Part shown: piece after piece, positions 22,540 through 30,599 of the stretch
Layout of the letters: every line of letters starts with the position of its first letter
Numbering within the stretch: position 1 is the stretch's first letter
Assembly (NCBI RefSeq): GCF_025398255.1
Contig: NZ_JAODNW010000013.1
Span: forward strand, 58,530-122,529
Reading direction: 5' to 3'
From: Chelativorans intermedius
GTDB taxonomy: Bacteria > Pseudomonadota > Alphaproteobacteria > Rhizobiales > Rhizobiaceae
Length of the DNA: 64,000 nt
Program-made: the position numbers and the translations under genes
The notes under the pieces: generated by a model
What the model was told of the DNA's origin: nothing
Database searches by the model: none
What the model saw: only the letters and a program-made list of their open reading frames with translations

Positions 22540-23631
22540 TTATCCGCCATCCTCCCCGAATGGCGGCTTGATCCCGAATCGTGCCGCAAGGGCGCGAAAG
22601 GCCGTCTGCGTGGCGGGGTCGATGGGTATGCCCGCCGTCGCGCGCCTGTCGGCCTCGGCCCATTCCCTGTCGCCCGGTGCCATCACGGCCTCGCCCGGGC
22701 GTGCCGGCGCGCGCCGCAATGCATCGAGATAGCGCTCCATTCCCGCGCGGAAGGCGGCTTCGTCGAGAAAGGCCGACGGTTTCAGCGCCATCACGAAAGC
22801 GCCGAGCTTGCGCGGCGTGGAGAAATCCGGCCCCGCCATCGGCGCGATGTCGAAGCTGAGCTTCATGCCCGAGAGCACGGCGCTCAGGATCTCGACGAGG
22901 CCGGCAAGTCCCGCGCCCTTGAAGCCGAAGGCGCCGCCGAGGGGCGCGAGCATCTCCGCCTCGTGCGGGTCACGCGTGTCAAAGCCACTGGCGTCGGAGG
23001 CCACAGCCGGCGGCAGAGGCTCGCCCAGGCTCTTGTAGAGCTGGATGCGGTTGTAGGGGATGGCGCTCGTTGCCATGTCAAGCAGCCATGGCCGCCCCTG
23101 CGGCACCGGCACGGCGCAGGCGATGGGGTTGGTGCCGTGAAAACGCACGGCACCCCCGTGCAGCCGCACAAAACTGTCGGAATTGCAGACGGCAAGGCCG
23201 ATCATGCCGGCCTCCGCGGCCCGCAGCGCGAAGGCGCCGGCCGGGCCGAAATGCGAGCTGTTGCGGATGGCGACCGCGCCGATGCCGAAACGCCCGCAAA
23301 GTTCCATGGCATGCCGCATGGCCTCGAATGTGGCCAGCGCACCGTGGCCGTCATCGGCATCGAGGGCCGCAACGGCACCGAAGCCGGAAACGATGCGCAC
23401 CGAGGGGCGGGGATTGACGCGCCCGCCCTCCAGCGCCCGCACATAATGGTCAAGCAGCCGCACGCCGTGGCTGTCGATGCCGAGGCACGAGCCGTGCATC
23501 ATCGCGTCGGTGGCCGCGCGCGCCGTCGCGGCGTCGGCGCCCGCCGCGCCAAGCACGGCAAGGCAGAAGGCCCCAAGCCGTTGCGCCGCCACACGGCGGT
23601 CGGTTGCGGGCGTTGCGGGCGCGGCAGCCAT
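22540..23631 (-). CDS. LDH2/malate-dehydrogenase-like oxidoreductase
   Basis: This 363-residue NAD(P)-dependent dehydrogenase belongs to the LDH2 (YlbC/ComC/YiaK) family, which is unrelated to classical lactate dehydrogenase. Key blocks are GIDSHGVRLLDHYVRALEGG, with the conserved His in SHG, IRNSSHFGPAGAFALRAAEA, and HGTNPIACAVP. Members reduce or oxidise 2-keto/2-hydroxy acids such as malate, sulfolactate, 2,3-diketogulonate or cyclic imino acids. The ATG overlaps the stop codon of the SDR gene by one base (TGATG), which points to translational coupling. The exact substrate cannot be told. Confidence 0.88.
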   Translation of the reverse strand: MAAAPATPATDRRVAAQRLGAFCLAVLGAAGADAATARAATDAMMHGSCLGIDSHGVRLLDHYVRALEGGRVNPRPSVRIVSGFGAVAALDADDGHGALATFEAMRHAMELCGRFGIGAVAIRNSSHFGPAGAFALRAAEAGMIGLAVCNSDSFVRLHGGAVRFHGTNPIACAVPVPQGRPWLLDMATSAIPYNRIQLYKSLGEPLPPAVASDASGFDTRDPHEAEMLAPLGGAFGFKGAGLAGLVEILSAVLSGMKLSFDIAPMAGPDFSTPRKLGAFVMALKPSAFLDEAAFRAGMERYLDALRRAPARPGEAVMAPGDREWAEADRRATAGIPIDPATQTAFRALAARFGIKPPFGEDGG

Positions 23632-24374
23632 CACAGCGTCTGTCCCCCGTCGACGACGAGCACCGTTCCGGTGGTGAAGGCCGACTCGTCGCTTGCCAGA
23701 TAGAGCGCGCCAGCCGCCATCTCCTCCACCGTGCCCAGCCGGCCCATGGGCTGGCGCTGGACGAACTGGCGGCGGGTGGCCTCCGGGTCGCCGCTCGCCT
23801 GGATGCGGGATTCCAGCGAGGGAGAGTGGGTGGTGCCGGGGCACAGCGCATTGCAGCGCACGCCGCTGTGGATCACGTCGCGCGCCACCGCCTTGGTAAG
23901 GCCGATCACGGCGGCCTTGCTGGCGCCGTAGGCCGCGCGGCTCGGCACGCCGGTGATGCTGGAGGCGACCGAGGCAACATTGACGATGGAGCCTGAACCG
24001 CGCTCGATCATCCCCGGCAGGACGGCGCGGATGGTGTGGAACATCGAGGTGACGTTCTGGTCGAGGCTTCTCGCCCATTCTTCTTCGCTGGTTTCCAGGA
24101 TCGTGCCGTTGTGCACCCAGCCGGCACAGTTGAAGAGGATGTCGACGCGCCCGGCAGCGGCGACGACGTCGCGCACCGCCGCCCCATCGGTCACGTCAAG
24201 GCCGACGGGCTCTATGGCAGGCTGCAGGCGGGGAAGGTCTTCCATCTTGGCGCGGGTACGGCTGGCTGCAATCACGCTCGCGCCCTCCTCGGCAAAGGCA
24301 AGCGCCACCGCGCGGCCGATGCCTTGCCCGGCTCCCGTCACGAAGGCGCGTTTGCCCTGCAGGCGCTTTCCCAT
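23631..24374 (-). CDS. SDR-family dehydrogenase, 2-keto-3-deoxy-fuconate dehydrogenase-like
   Basis: This is a 247-residue classical short-chain dehydrogenase. The cofactor motif is TGAGQGIG (15-22), the structural NCAG and catalytic Ser-Tyr-Lys are in VASVASSITGVPSRAAYGASKAA, and the C-terminus is ASDESAFTTGTVLVVDGG. The segment VRCNALCPGTTHSPSLESRI matches the subgroup of 2-keto-3-deoxy-L-fuconate dehydrogenases and DHRS6/BDH2 (from memory). Oxidation of a 2-keto-3-deoxy sugar acid would fit the sugar-acid dehydratase nearby. MGKRLQGKRAF was taken as start because GGAGGAG lies just upstream. It is the first gene of the operon, divergent from the GntR regulator. Confidence 0.88.
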   Translation of the reverse strand: MGKRLQGKRAFVTGAGQGIGRAVALAFAEEGASVIAASRTRAKMEDLPRLQPAIEPVGLDVTDGAAVRDVVAAAGRVDILFNCAGWVHNGTILETSEEEWARSLDQNVTSMFHTIRAVLPGMIERGSGSIVNVASVASSITGVPSRAAYGASKAAVIGLTKAVARDVIHSGVRCNALCPGTTHSPSLESRIQASGDPEATRRQFVQRQPMGRLGTVEEMAAGALYLASDESAFTTGTVLVVDGGQTL

Positions 24375-24407
24375 GGGCTCCTCCTCCCGGCGCGCTTTGT
24401 GTCTTCT

Positions 24408-24441
24408 GTCTACACTAGACTGTATAATGCGTACACTAGAC
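24408..24441. promoter_or_regulatory. Paired operator-like sites between the SDR operon and gntR
   Basis: GTCTA-CAC-TAGAC (24408-24420) is a perfect inverted repeat. A near copy, GCGTA-CAC-TAGAC (24429-24441), matches it at 11 of 13 bases, exactly 21 bp further on, two helical turns. A TATAAT hexamer (24423-24428, + strand) lies between them, so binding would cover promoter DNA. The sites probably belong to the adjacent GntR protein (inference). Confidence 0.7.
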
Positions 24442-24560
24442 AAAACTGCCGGTGCTTGGCAAGCTCGATTTCGTCATGAGCGGGAACACCGCCGCGCGGA
24501 TTGCCTTGGCACCGGCCGGGCCGCTAAAGTCGTCGCCGCGGCGGAGGGAGCGAGGATCGC

Positions 24561-25595
24561 GTGGAAGGCGGGAAGCGGCAGGGCGAAAAGGCTGGCAGGC
24601 GGGACCTGCGCATCGGTTCCTCGCCCCGGCTCTATCACCGCGTTTTCGAGATTCTGTCGGCGCAGATCCGGCAGGGTGTGCTGGCGCCGCCGGCCACGCT
24701 CACGGAGACGGCGGTCGCCGCGCGTTTCGGCGTCAGCAGGGCCCCCGCCCGCCGCGCCCTGGCCGAGCTCGCCGAGGCAGGGCTGCTCACCCGTTCGGCC
24801 TCGCGCGGCTATGTGGTGGCGGGCGGCGGGTCGCATCAGCCCGCGCGACCCTCGCAACAGCCACCGCCTGCCGGTACAACCCTTGAGGACGTGCCCAAGC
24901 TGGTTTCGCTGCCAAGCTGGGAGCGGATCTATGGCGAGGTGGAAAGCGAGATCATCGCCCGGATCTCCTTTGCCACCTGGCGTGTGAACGAGGCCGAGCT
25001 TGCCCGTCACTACCGCGTCAGCCGCACTGTTGCCCGCGATGTGCTGGCCCGCCTGCAGCAGCGCGGTCTCGTGCGCAAGGATGATCGCGCGCGCTGGTAT
25101 GCGCCTGCCCTGACGGCGGACCATGTGGGAGAGCTCTACGAACTGCGCTGGATCCTGGAGCCCGTGGCGCTCGCCAAGGCCGCGCCCAACCTGCCCCGCG
25201 ATCTGCTCCAGCGGTGCCGGCAGGCGCTGGAGGCGGCCATGGCCGCGCCGGAGGTGAGCGGCGCCACGCTGGACCGGCTGGAGCACGACCTGCATGTCGC
25301 CCTTCTGGCGCGCTGCGAGAACCACACGCTCATGCAGGCCATCACGCAGCCCCAGTCGCTGCTCATCGCCCACCGGTTCCTGTACCGATGGACGGCGCGC
25401 CTGTTCAGGACGGAGCCCTTCCTGCCCGAGCATCTGGAGGTGGTCGATGCGCTGCTGGCTGGCCAGGCCGCTGCGGCCGCGACGGCGCTGCAACGCCATC
25501 TGCAGGTTTCCCGCGACCGCGCGATTGCGCGCATCGACGTCATCGCCAGAGGCACGCAACCCGACCCGCTCAGCTATCTGGAGCGGATGGGCTGA
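24561..25595 (+). CDS. GntR-family regulator with two N-terminal winged-helix domains
   Basis: This 344-residue regulator likely controls the divergent SDR/LDH2/TRAP operon. Ordinary FadR-type GntR proteins are 220-260 residues with one DNA-binding domain. Here a first GntR winged helix (about residues 21-90: LYHRVFEILSAQIRQG, LTETAVAARFGVSRAPARRA, LLTRSASRGYVV) is followed by a Pro/Gln-rich linker and a second one (about 118-190: YGEVESEIIARI, VNEAELARHYRVSRTVARDV, GLVRKDDRARWYAP). A FCD-like helical ligand domain follows (LYELRWILEPVALAKA onward). The start is a GTG after GGAGGGAGCGAGG. Two operator-like repeats in its promoter region fit a protein with doubled DNA-binding capacity. Confidence 0.88.
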   Translation: MEGGKRQGEKAGRRDLRIGSSPRLYHRVFEILSAQIRQGVLAPPATLTETAVAARFGVSRAPARRALAELAEAGLLTRSASRGYVVAGGGSHQPARPSQQPPPAGTTLEDVPKLVSLPSWERIYGEVESEIIARISFATWRVNEAELARHYRVSRTVARDVLARLQQRGLVRKDDRARWYAPALTADHVGELYELRWILEPVALAKAAPNLPRDLLQRCRQALEAAMAAPEVSGATLDRLEHDLHVALLARCENHTLMQAITQPQSLLIAHRFLYRWTARLFRTEPFLPEHLEVVDALLAGQAAAAATALQRHLQVSRDRAIARIDVIARGTQPDPLSYLERMG

Positions 25596-25614
25596 AGCGG
25601 TGGCCCGCTGGCGG

Positions 25615-26760
25615 CTACTCGAAGACGATGGACGGCGCGGGCTCGGCCTTGCGGGCCTTCATCTCCGCCAGCACCTTCTCCGCAATGGCGCGATAGGTTC
25701 GGGCCTGCGCGCCGTCCGGGTCGGAGACGACCACCGGCGTGCCGGCGTCGGAGGTTTCGCGCACATCCATGGTCAGCGGCACCTCGCCAAGGAAGGGCAC
25801 GCCCAGCCGCTCCGCCTCCGCCTTCGCGCCGCCATTGCCGAAGATGTCGTAGCGCTTGCCCGTGTCGGGCGCCAGGAAGTAGCTCATGTTCTCGACGATG
25901 CCCAGCACGGGCACCTCGACGCGGCGGAACATGTTGAGCCCCCTGCGGGCGTCGATAAGGGCGAGATCCTGCGGTGTGGAGACGATGACGGCACCGGCAA
26001 GCGGCACCTGCTGGGCCATGGTGAGCTGGGCGTCGCCGGTGCCCGGCGGCATGTCCACCACCAGAATGTCGAGCGCCGGCCATGCCACGTCGCGCAGCAT
26101 CTGGCGCAGCGCCGACATGACCATCGGCCCGCGCCAGATCATCGGGGTCTCCTCCTCGACGAGAAAGCCGATGGACATGACAGGCACGCCGTACGCCTCA
26201 AGGGGCTTCAGCGTCTTGCCGTCCGCCGTTTCCGGCTTGCCCCTGAGCCCCAGGAGACGGGGCATGGAGGGCCCGTAGATGTCGGCGTCGAGGATGCCGA
26301 CCCTGAGCCCGAGCGCCTTGAGGCCCAGCGCAAGGTTGACGGCGGTGGTGGACTTGCCCACGCCGCCCTTGCCGCTGGCCACGGCGATGATGGCCTCGAT
26401 GCCCGGCACGCCGGCTTTCGCCGGCGGCCCGCCCTGCGGTGCCGGCCTGCGGCCGGCAGGCTGCGGCTGAGGGCGCGGTGGGGGCGGGGCAGCGCCCATT
26501 CCCCCGCCCTGCCGTTCCGCCGTCAGCGCCACCATGGCATCCCTGACGCCGGGGATGGATTTCACCGCGCGCTCCGCCGCAAGCCGCAACGGTTCGAGCT
26601 CCCTTGCCCGCTCGGCCGGCACGGTGATCGAGAAGAACACCTTGCCGTCGGCGATGAAGATCTCCGAAACGAGGCCAAGCGAAACGATGTCGCCTTCCAG
26701 ATCCGGCCCCTTGATGGTGCTGAGCCTGTCGATGACGGTTTGGCGGGTGACTGCGCTCAT
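25615..26760 (-). CDS. mrp: Mrp/ApbC-type P-loop ATPase, iron-sulfur carrier
   Basis: This 381-residue protein has an N-terminal MIP18 (DUF59) domain (about 1-80, with LSTIKGPDLEGDIVSLGLV) and a Pro/Gly/Gln-rich linker (about 88-118). A ParA/Mrp ATPase follows with the deviant Walker A SGKGGVGKST at 129-138, GILDADIYGPS, and VVDMPPGTGDAQL. It is thought to deliver Fe-S clusters in the cytoplasm. The CxxC that E. coli Mrp carries after the ENMS motif is replaced by ENMSYFLAPDTG, with no cysteine. The start MSAVTRQTVI was chosen over an upstream in-frame start. It is convergent with gntR, 19 bases apart. Confidence 0.93.
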   Translation of the reverse strand: MSAVTRQTVIDRLSTIKGPDLEGDIVSLGLVSEIFIADGKVFFSITVPAERARELEPLRLAAERAVKSIPGVRDAMVALTAERQGGGMGAAPPPPRPQPQPAGRRPAPQGGPPAKAGVPGIEAIIAVASGKGGVGKSTTAVNLALGLKALGLRVGILDADIYGPSMPRLLGLRGKPETADGKTLKPLEAYGVPVMSIGFLVEEETPMIWRGPMVMSALRQMLRDVAWPALDILVVDMPPGTGDAQLTMAQQVPLAGAVIVSTPQDLALIDARRGLNMFRRVEVPVLGIVENMSYFLAPDTGKRYDIFGNGGAKAEAERLGVPFLGEVPLTMDVRETSDAGTPVVVSDPDGAQARTYRAIAEKVLAEMKARKAEPAPSIVFE

Positions 26761-26837
26761 TGCGGCTCGCTCATTGTTCGCATTCCCCTGCCAGATAGTC
26801 ATGTTCGGGGCAAATACCAAGCGCCGGGCGGCGCATG

Positions 26838-27461
26838 TCAGGCGGTCACGGGGTTGCGGCTGTCGGCAAGGATGCGCCCGCCGATCGCCACGAAACAGAC
26901 CCCCGCCGCCCGCTCCACCCGATGCCGCGCGTCGGCAAAGCGCCTGAGGACAAGCTGCGAGGACATGAAGAGGCTGACGAGCGAGTACCAGACGAAGGCG
27001 CTCGCCACGACGAGCCCCACCATGGCCGCCAGCACCCAGGCCGGCGTCTCGCCCGTCACCGAGGCGGCGAAGATGCTGGCGAAAAGTACGATGGCCTTAG
27101 GGTTCGTCAGGGTGACGAGAAATCCGAAGATGAACGGGTTGTTCATTCGGCTTGCCTCGGCGTGGCTTGCCGCCAGCTGCTCCGGCCTGGCAAACACCAG
27201 TCGGATGCCGAGATAGATGAGATAACATCCGCCGAGAACGCGGATCGCCCAGGCGAGCCACTGAAACTCCATGAGGAGGGCGGAAAGCCCGAGCAGGCTC
27301 AGGGTCGCATAGAGGCCGAGGCACAGCGAGACGCCGAGCGTCGTCTTCAATCCCGAAAGCGTGCCGCCGGTCATGGACGCGCGCACCACGGCCACGAAGT
27401 CCGGCCCCGGCAGGATGAGGGCGGGAATGAAGATGGCGAAGACGCCAATCAAGGTCAGCAT
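26838..27461 (-). CDS. LysE/RhtB-family exporter
   Basis: This 207-residue inner-membrane protein of the LysE/RhtB superfamily exports amino acids or small metabolites. The family signature is seen in the N-terminal half (PALILPGPDFVAVVRASMTG), and LVTLTNPKAIVLFASIF follows the fourth helix. Six helices are expected. The ATG at 27461 has GGAGGGG nine bases upstream and was preferred to an in-frame ATG five codons earlier. It is divergent from the LysR gene at 27570, but that regulator looks tied to formate dehydrogenase, so the pair may be accidental. Substrate unknown. Confidence 0.87.
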   Translation of the reverse strand: MLTLIGVFAIFIPALILPGPDFVAVVRASMTGGTLSGLKTTLGVSLCLGLYATLSLLGLSALLMEFQWLAWAIRVLGGCYLIYLGIRLVFARPEQLAASHAEASRMNNPFIFGFLVTLTNPKAIVLFASIFAASVTGETPAWVLAAMVGLVVASAFVWYSLVSLFMSSQLVLRRFADARHRVERAAGVCFVAIGGRILADSRNPVTA

Positions 27462-27476
27462 CGCTTTCCCCTCCAT

Positions 27477-27495
27477 CGCACACGCTTCGTGTGCG
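27477..27495. other. Perfect hairpin in the leader between lysE-type gene and lysR
   Basis: CGCACACG (27477-27484), loop CTT, CGTGTGCG (27488-27495): eight perfect pairs, 15 bases before the LysE-type start codon. It could be an operator or a leader stem-loop. No T-run follows. Confidence 0.5.
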
Positions 27496-27569
27496 CAATC
27501 AGGAAAGCACGGCGACCGATGGCGATGCAATGATGTAGGCTGGTACAAAAACGCGGTGGACATTGGGCC

Positions 27570-28466
27570 ATGATCGACAAGCTGGAGTTCTTCATCGCGC
27601 TCGCAAGGGAGCGGCATTTCGGCCGGGCCGCGGAGGAGCTGGGCATCACCCAGCCCACGCTTTCGGCCGCCATCAAGCAGCTGGAGGATCAACTGGGCGT
27701 GATGCTGGTGCAGCGCGGCTCGCGCTTCCAGGGGCTGACGGCGGAGGGCCAGCGGGTGCTCGAATGGGCGCGGCGCATCGTCGGGGACGCGCGCACCATG
27801 CGCGAGGAGATGCGCGCCGCGCGCCGCGGTCTGGCCGGCCGCGTGCGCATCGCCGCCATTCCCACCGCGCTCGCCATGGTGCCGGAACTGACGACGCCGT
27901 TCCGCGAGAAGCACCCGGACGTGACCTTCTCGGTCGTCTCCTGCACCTCGCTCGAAGTGCTGGCGTTGTTGGAGAATTTCGAGATCGACATTGGCATCAC
28001 CTATCTCGACAACGAACCCCTGGGGCGCGTCGCCACCGTGCCGCTCTACGCCGAGCGCTACCAGCTCATCACCGCGGCCGGAAACCGCTTTTCCGACCGC
28101 AGGCAGGTGACCTGGGCGGAGGTGGCGGAACTGCCGCTGTGCCTGCTCACGCCGGACATGCAGAACCGCCGCATCATCAACCGGCATCTGGAGGAGGCCG
28201 GCGCACGCGCCCATCCGACGCTGGAATCCAACTCCATGATCCTGCTCTTCTCCCACATCCGCACCGGCAAATGGGCCTCGATCATGCCGCTCAACCTGGC
28301 CGAGGTGCTGGGCTTTTCCGAGCCGATACGCGCCATTCCGATCGTCGAGCCGGATGCCAGCCACAGCGTCGGCGTCGTGGCCGTGGAGCGGGAGCCGCAC
28401 ACGCCCATGGTCTCGGCGCTGCTCTATCAGGCGCGGCTTGTCGCGGAGGCGCTGGCGCGCGCATGA
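27570..28466 (+). CDS. fdsR: LysR-type regulator of the formate dehydrogenase operon
   Basis: This 298-residue LysR-family protein has an N-terminal winged helix (IDKLEFFIALARERHFGRAAEELGITQ..., residues 2-60) and a substrate-binding domain from about 90. It lies 97 bases upstream of fdsG on the same strand, the position of FdsR-type regulators in related bacteria. A perfect palindrome with a LysR-like T-N11-A core overlaps its stop codon and sits before the fds operon. The gene name is by context. The inducing ligand is unknown (formate is the natural guess). Confidence 0.8.
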   Translation: MIDKLEFFIALARERHFGRAAEELGITQPTLSAAIKQLEDQLGVMLVQRGSRFQGLTAEGQRVLEWARRIVGDARTMREEMRAARRGLAGRVRIAAIPTALAMVPELTTPFREKHPDVTFSVVSCTSLEVLALLENFEIDIGITYLDNEPLGRVATVPLYAERYQLITAAGNRFSDRRQVTWAEVAELPLCLLTPDMQNRRIINRHLEEAGARAHPTLESNSMILLFSHIRTGKWASIMPLNLAEVLGFSEPIRAIPIVEPDASHSVGVVAVEREPHTPMVSALLYQARLVAEALARA

Positions 28467-28481
28467 TAGAAATTTTCTATC
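28465..28481. promoter_or_regulatory. Perfect palindrome upstream of the fds operon
   Basis: GATAGAAA-T-TTTCTATC has eight-base arms with a one-base centre, and it overlaps the lysR stop codon. It contains the T-N11-A pattern of LysR-type sites (ATAGAAATTTTCTAT). An AT-rich stretch with ATATGCTATATTG (28490-28502) follows and may hold the -10 region of the fds promoter. Confidence 0.7.
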
Positions 28482-28563
28482 GTCCAACGAATATGCTATA
28501 TTGATCCGTGGTTTGGAAACCGTTTTTCCTCCACTGTGACGTGCATCAGGGAGGGCGCTGCTC

Positions 28564-29037
28564 ATGCAGCAGGCAAGTACCGAGATGGTTTCCGCCGTGG
28601 CGCCGATCATCGAGCGGTGGAAACACGAGGAAGGCCCGCTTCTGCCGATCCTGAACGGCATTCTGCGGGAGTTCGGCTATGTGCCGCGCGAGGTTCTGCC
28701 CGCCATCGCCGAAGCGCTGAACCTGACGCGCGCCGAGGTCTATGGCGTCGTCTCTTTCTATCACGACTATCGCCAGAACCCGCCGGGCCGGCATGTGCTG
28801 AAGCTGTGCCGCGCCGAGGCCTGCCAGGCGACGGGCGGCGAGGCGGTGGCCGAGAAACTGCAGAAGCTGCTCGGTGTGAGGTTCGGCGAGACGGCGGCGG
28901 ACGGCTCTGTGACGCTGGAGCCCGTCTATTGCCTGGGGCTCTGCGCCTGCGCCCCCTCCGCAATGCTCGACGGCGAGCTGATCGGCCGGCTCGACGAGGA
29001 AAGGGCCGAGGAAATCGCTCGGGAGGTGCGGGCATGA
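28564..29037 (+). CDS. fdsG: NAD-dependent formate dehydrogenase gamma subunit (NuoE-like)
   Basis: This 157-residue [2Fe-2S] subunit is homologous to NuoE of complex I. The cluster ligands are C82 and C87 (CRAEACQATGG) and C123 and C127 (YCLGLCACAPS), giving C-x4-C and C-x3-C. With FdsB it forms the diaphorase part that reduces NAD+. The stop codon overlaps the fdsB start (ATGA). It is the first gene of the operon fdsG-B-A-fdhD-D, preceded by a GGGAGGG site. Confidence 0.95.
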   Translation: MQQASTEMVSAVAPIIERWKHEEGPLLPILNGILREFGYVPREVLPAIAEALNLTRAEVYGVVSFYHDYRQNPPGRHVLKLCRAEACQATGGEAVAEKLQKLLGVRFGETAADGSVTLEPVYCLGLCACAPSAMLDGELIGRLDEERAEEIAREVRA

Positions 29038-30590
29038 CGGTGACGATCTACATCCCCCGCGATTCCGGCGCGCTGGCGCTCGGCGCGGACAGGGTCGCCC
29101 GCGCCATCGGGGAGGAGGCGCAGGCGCGCGGCCGGCAGGTGCGCATCGTGCGCAACGGCTCGCGCGGGCTGTACTGGCTGGAGCCCATGGTGGAGGTGGA
29201 GACCGAGAAAGGGCGCCTGGCCTATGGGCCGGTGAAGCCATCGGATGTCCCATCCCTCTTCGACGGCGATTTCCTTTCGGGAGGCGCGCACCCGCTCTTT
29301 CTCGGAAGGCCGGAGGAAATCCCCTTCCTCAAGCGCCAGACGCGGCTCACCTTCGCGCGCTGCGGCATCACCGATCCGGTTTCGCTCAGCGACTACGAGG
29401 CGCATGAAGGGCTGAAGGGCCTCAGAAACGCCCTGTCGATGACGCCGCAGGAGATCATCGGGGAAGTGACGGAGTCGGGCCTGCGGGGGCGCGGCGGCGC
29501 GGGCTTTCCCACGGGCATCAAGTGGAAGACGGTGCAAGACCAGCCGCCGGGGCAGAAATACATCGTCTGCAATGCCGACGAGGGCGACTCCGGCACGTTC
29601 TCCGACCGCATGATCATGGAGGGCGACCCCTTCGTCCTCATCGAGGGGATGGTCATCGCCGGCATCGCGGTCGGCGCCACCCGGGGCTACATCTATCTGC
29701 GCTCGGAATATCCCGTCACCCACCGCATCCTCGAAGAGGCGATCGCGGCGGCCCGGCAGGCGGGCGTTCTGGGCGGCAGCGTTCTCGGCTCGCAATACGC
29801 CTTCGACATCGAAGTGCGCGTCGGCGCCGGCGCCTATGTATGCGGCGAGGAGACCGCGCTTCTCGACAGCCTCCAAGGCAAGCGCGGGCAGGTGCGCGCC
29901 AAGCCGCCGCTTCCCGCCATCGAGGGCCTCTTCGGCAGGCCCACCGTCGTCAACAACGTGATTTCGCTCGCCACCGTTCCCGTCATCCTGGACAGGGGCG
30001 GCGCCTTCTACCGCGATTTCGGCATGGGCCGCTCGCGCGGCACCATTCCCATCCAGCTGGCCGGCAATGTGAAGCGCGGCGGCCTGTTCGAGGCGGCCTT
30101 CGGCCTCACACTCGGCGAGCTCGTGGAGGATATCGGCGGCGGCACCGCCAGCGGCCGTCCGGTGCGGGCGGTACAGGTGGGCGGGCCGCTTGGCGCCTAT
30201 TTCCCGCCGGCCCTGTTCGACACGCCCTTCGACTACGAAGCATTCGCCGAGAAGGACGGGCTCATCGGCCATGCCGGCATCGTCGTCTTCGACGATACGG
30301 TGGACATGCTGAAACAGGCGCGGTTTGCGATGGAGTTCTGTGCGGTCGAAAGCTGCGGCAAGTGCACGCCCTGCCGGGTAGGCTCGACACGCGGCGTCGA
30401 GGTGCTCGATAGGCTGAAGAACAACATCGAGCCCGAGCGCCAGATCGAGATCGTCACCGATCTCTGCAACACCATGAAGTTCGGCTCGCTCTGCGCGCTG
30501 GGGGGCTTCACGCCCTATCCGGTCCTCAGCGCGCTCAGGCATTTCCCGGAAGATTTCCGTCCGCACCCCGTGCGGGAGGCAGCGGAGTAG
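29034..30590 (+). CDS. fdsB: NAD-dependent formate dehydrogenase beta subunit (NuoF-like diaphorase)
   Basis: This 518-residue subunit has an N-terminal thioredoxin-like region (about 1-110) fused to a NuoF-like core. FMN is bound at GRGGAGFPTG (152-161), NADH near GAYVCGEETALLDSL, and a [4Fe-4S] cluster by C441, C444, C447 (ESCGKCTPCRVG) and C487 (LCALGG). It transfers electrons from the iron-sulfur chain to NAD+. The start overlaps the fdsG stop by 4 bases, so translation is coupled. Order and size agree with Fds enzymes of Cupriavidus and Rhodobacter. Confidence 0.95.
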   Translation: MTVTIYIPRDSGALALGADRVARAIGEEAQARGRQVRIVRNGSRGLYWLEPMVEVETEKGRLAYGPVKPSDVPSLFDGDFLSGGAHPLFLGRPEEIPFLKRQTRLTFARCGITDPVSLSDYEAHEGLKGLRNALSMTPQEIIGEVTESGLRGRGGAGFPTGIKWKTVQDQPPGQKYIVCNADEGDSGTFSDRMIMEGDPFVLIEGMVIAGIAVGATRGYIYLRSEYPVTHRILEEAIAAARQAGVLGGSVLGSQYAFDIEVRVGAGAYVCGEETALLDSLQGKRGQVRAKPPLPAIEGLFGRPTVVNNVISLATVPVILDRGGAFYRDFGMGRSRGTIPIQLAGNVKRGGLFEAAFGLTLGELVEDIGGGTASGRPVRAVQVGGPLGAYFPPALFDTPFDYEAFAEKDGLIGHAGIVVFDDTVDMLKQARFAMEFCAVESCGKCTPCRVGSTRGVEVLDRLKNNIEPERQIEIVTDLCNTMKFGSLCALGGFTPYPVLSALRHFPEDFRPHPVREAAE

Positions 30591-30599
30591 GAGAAACCC

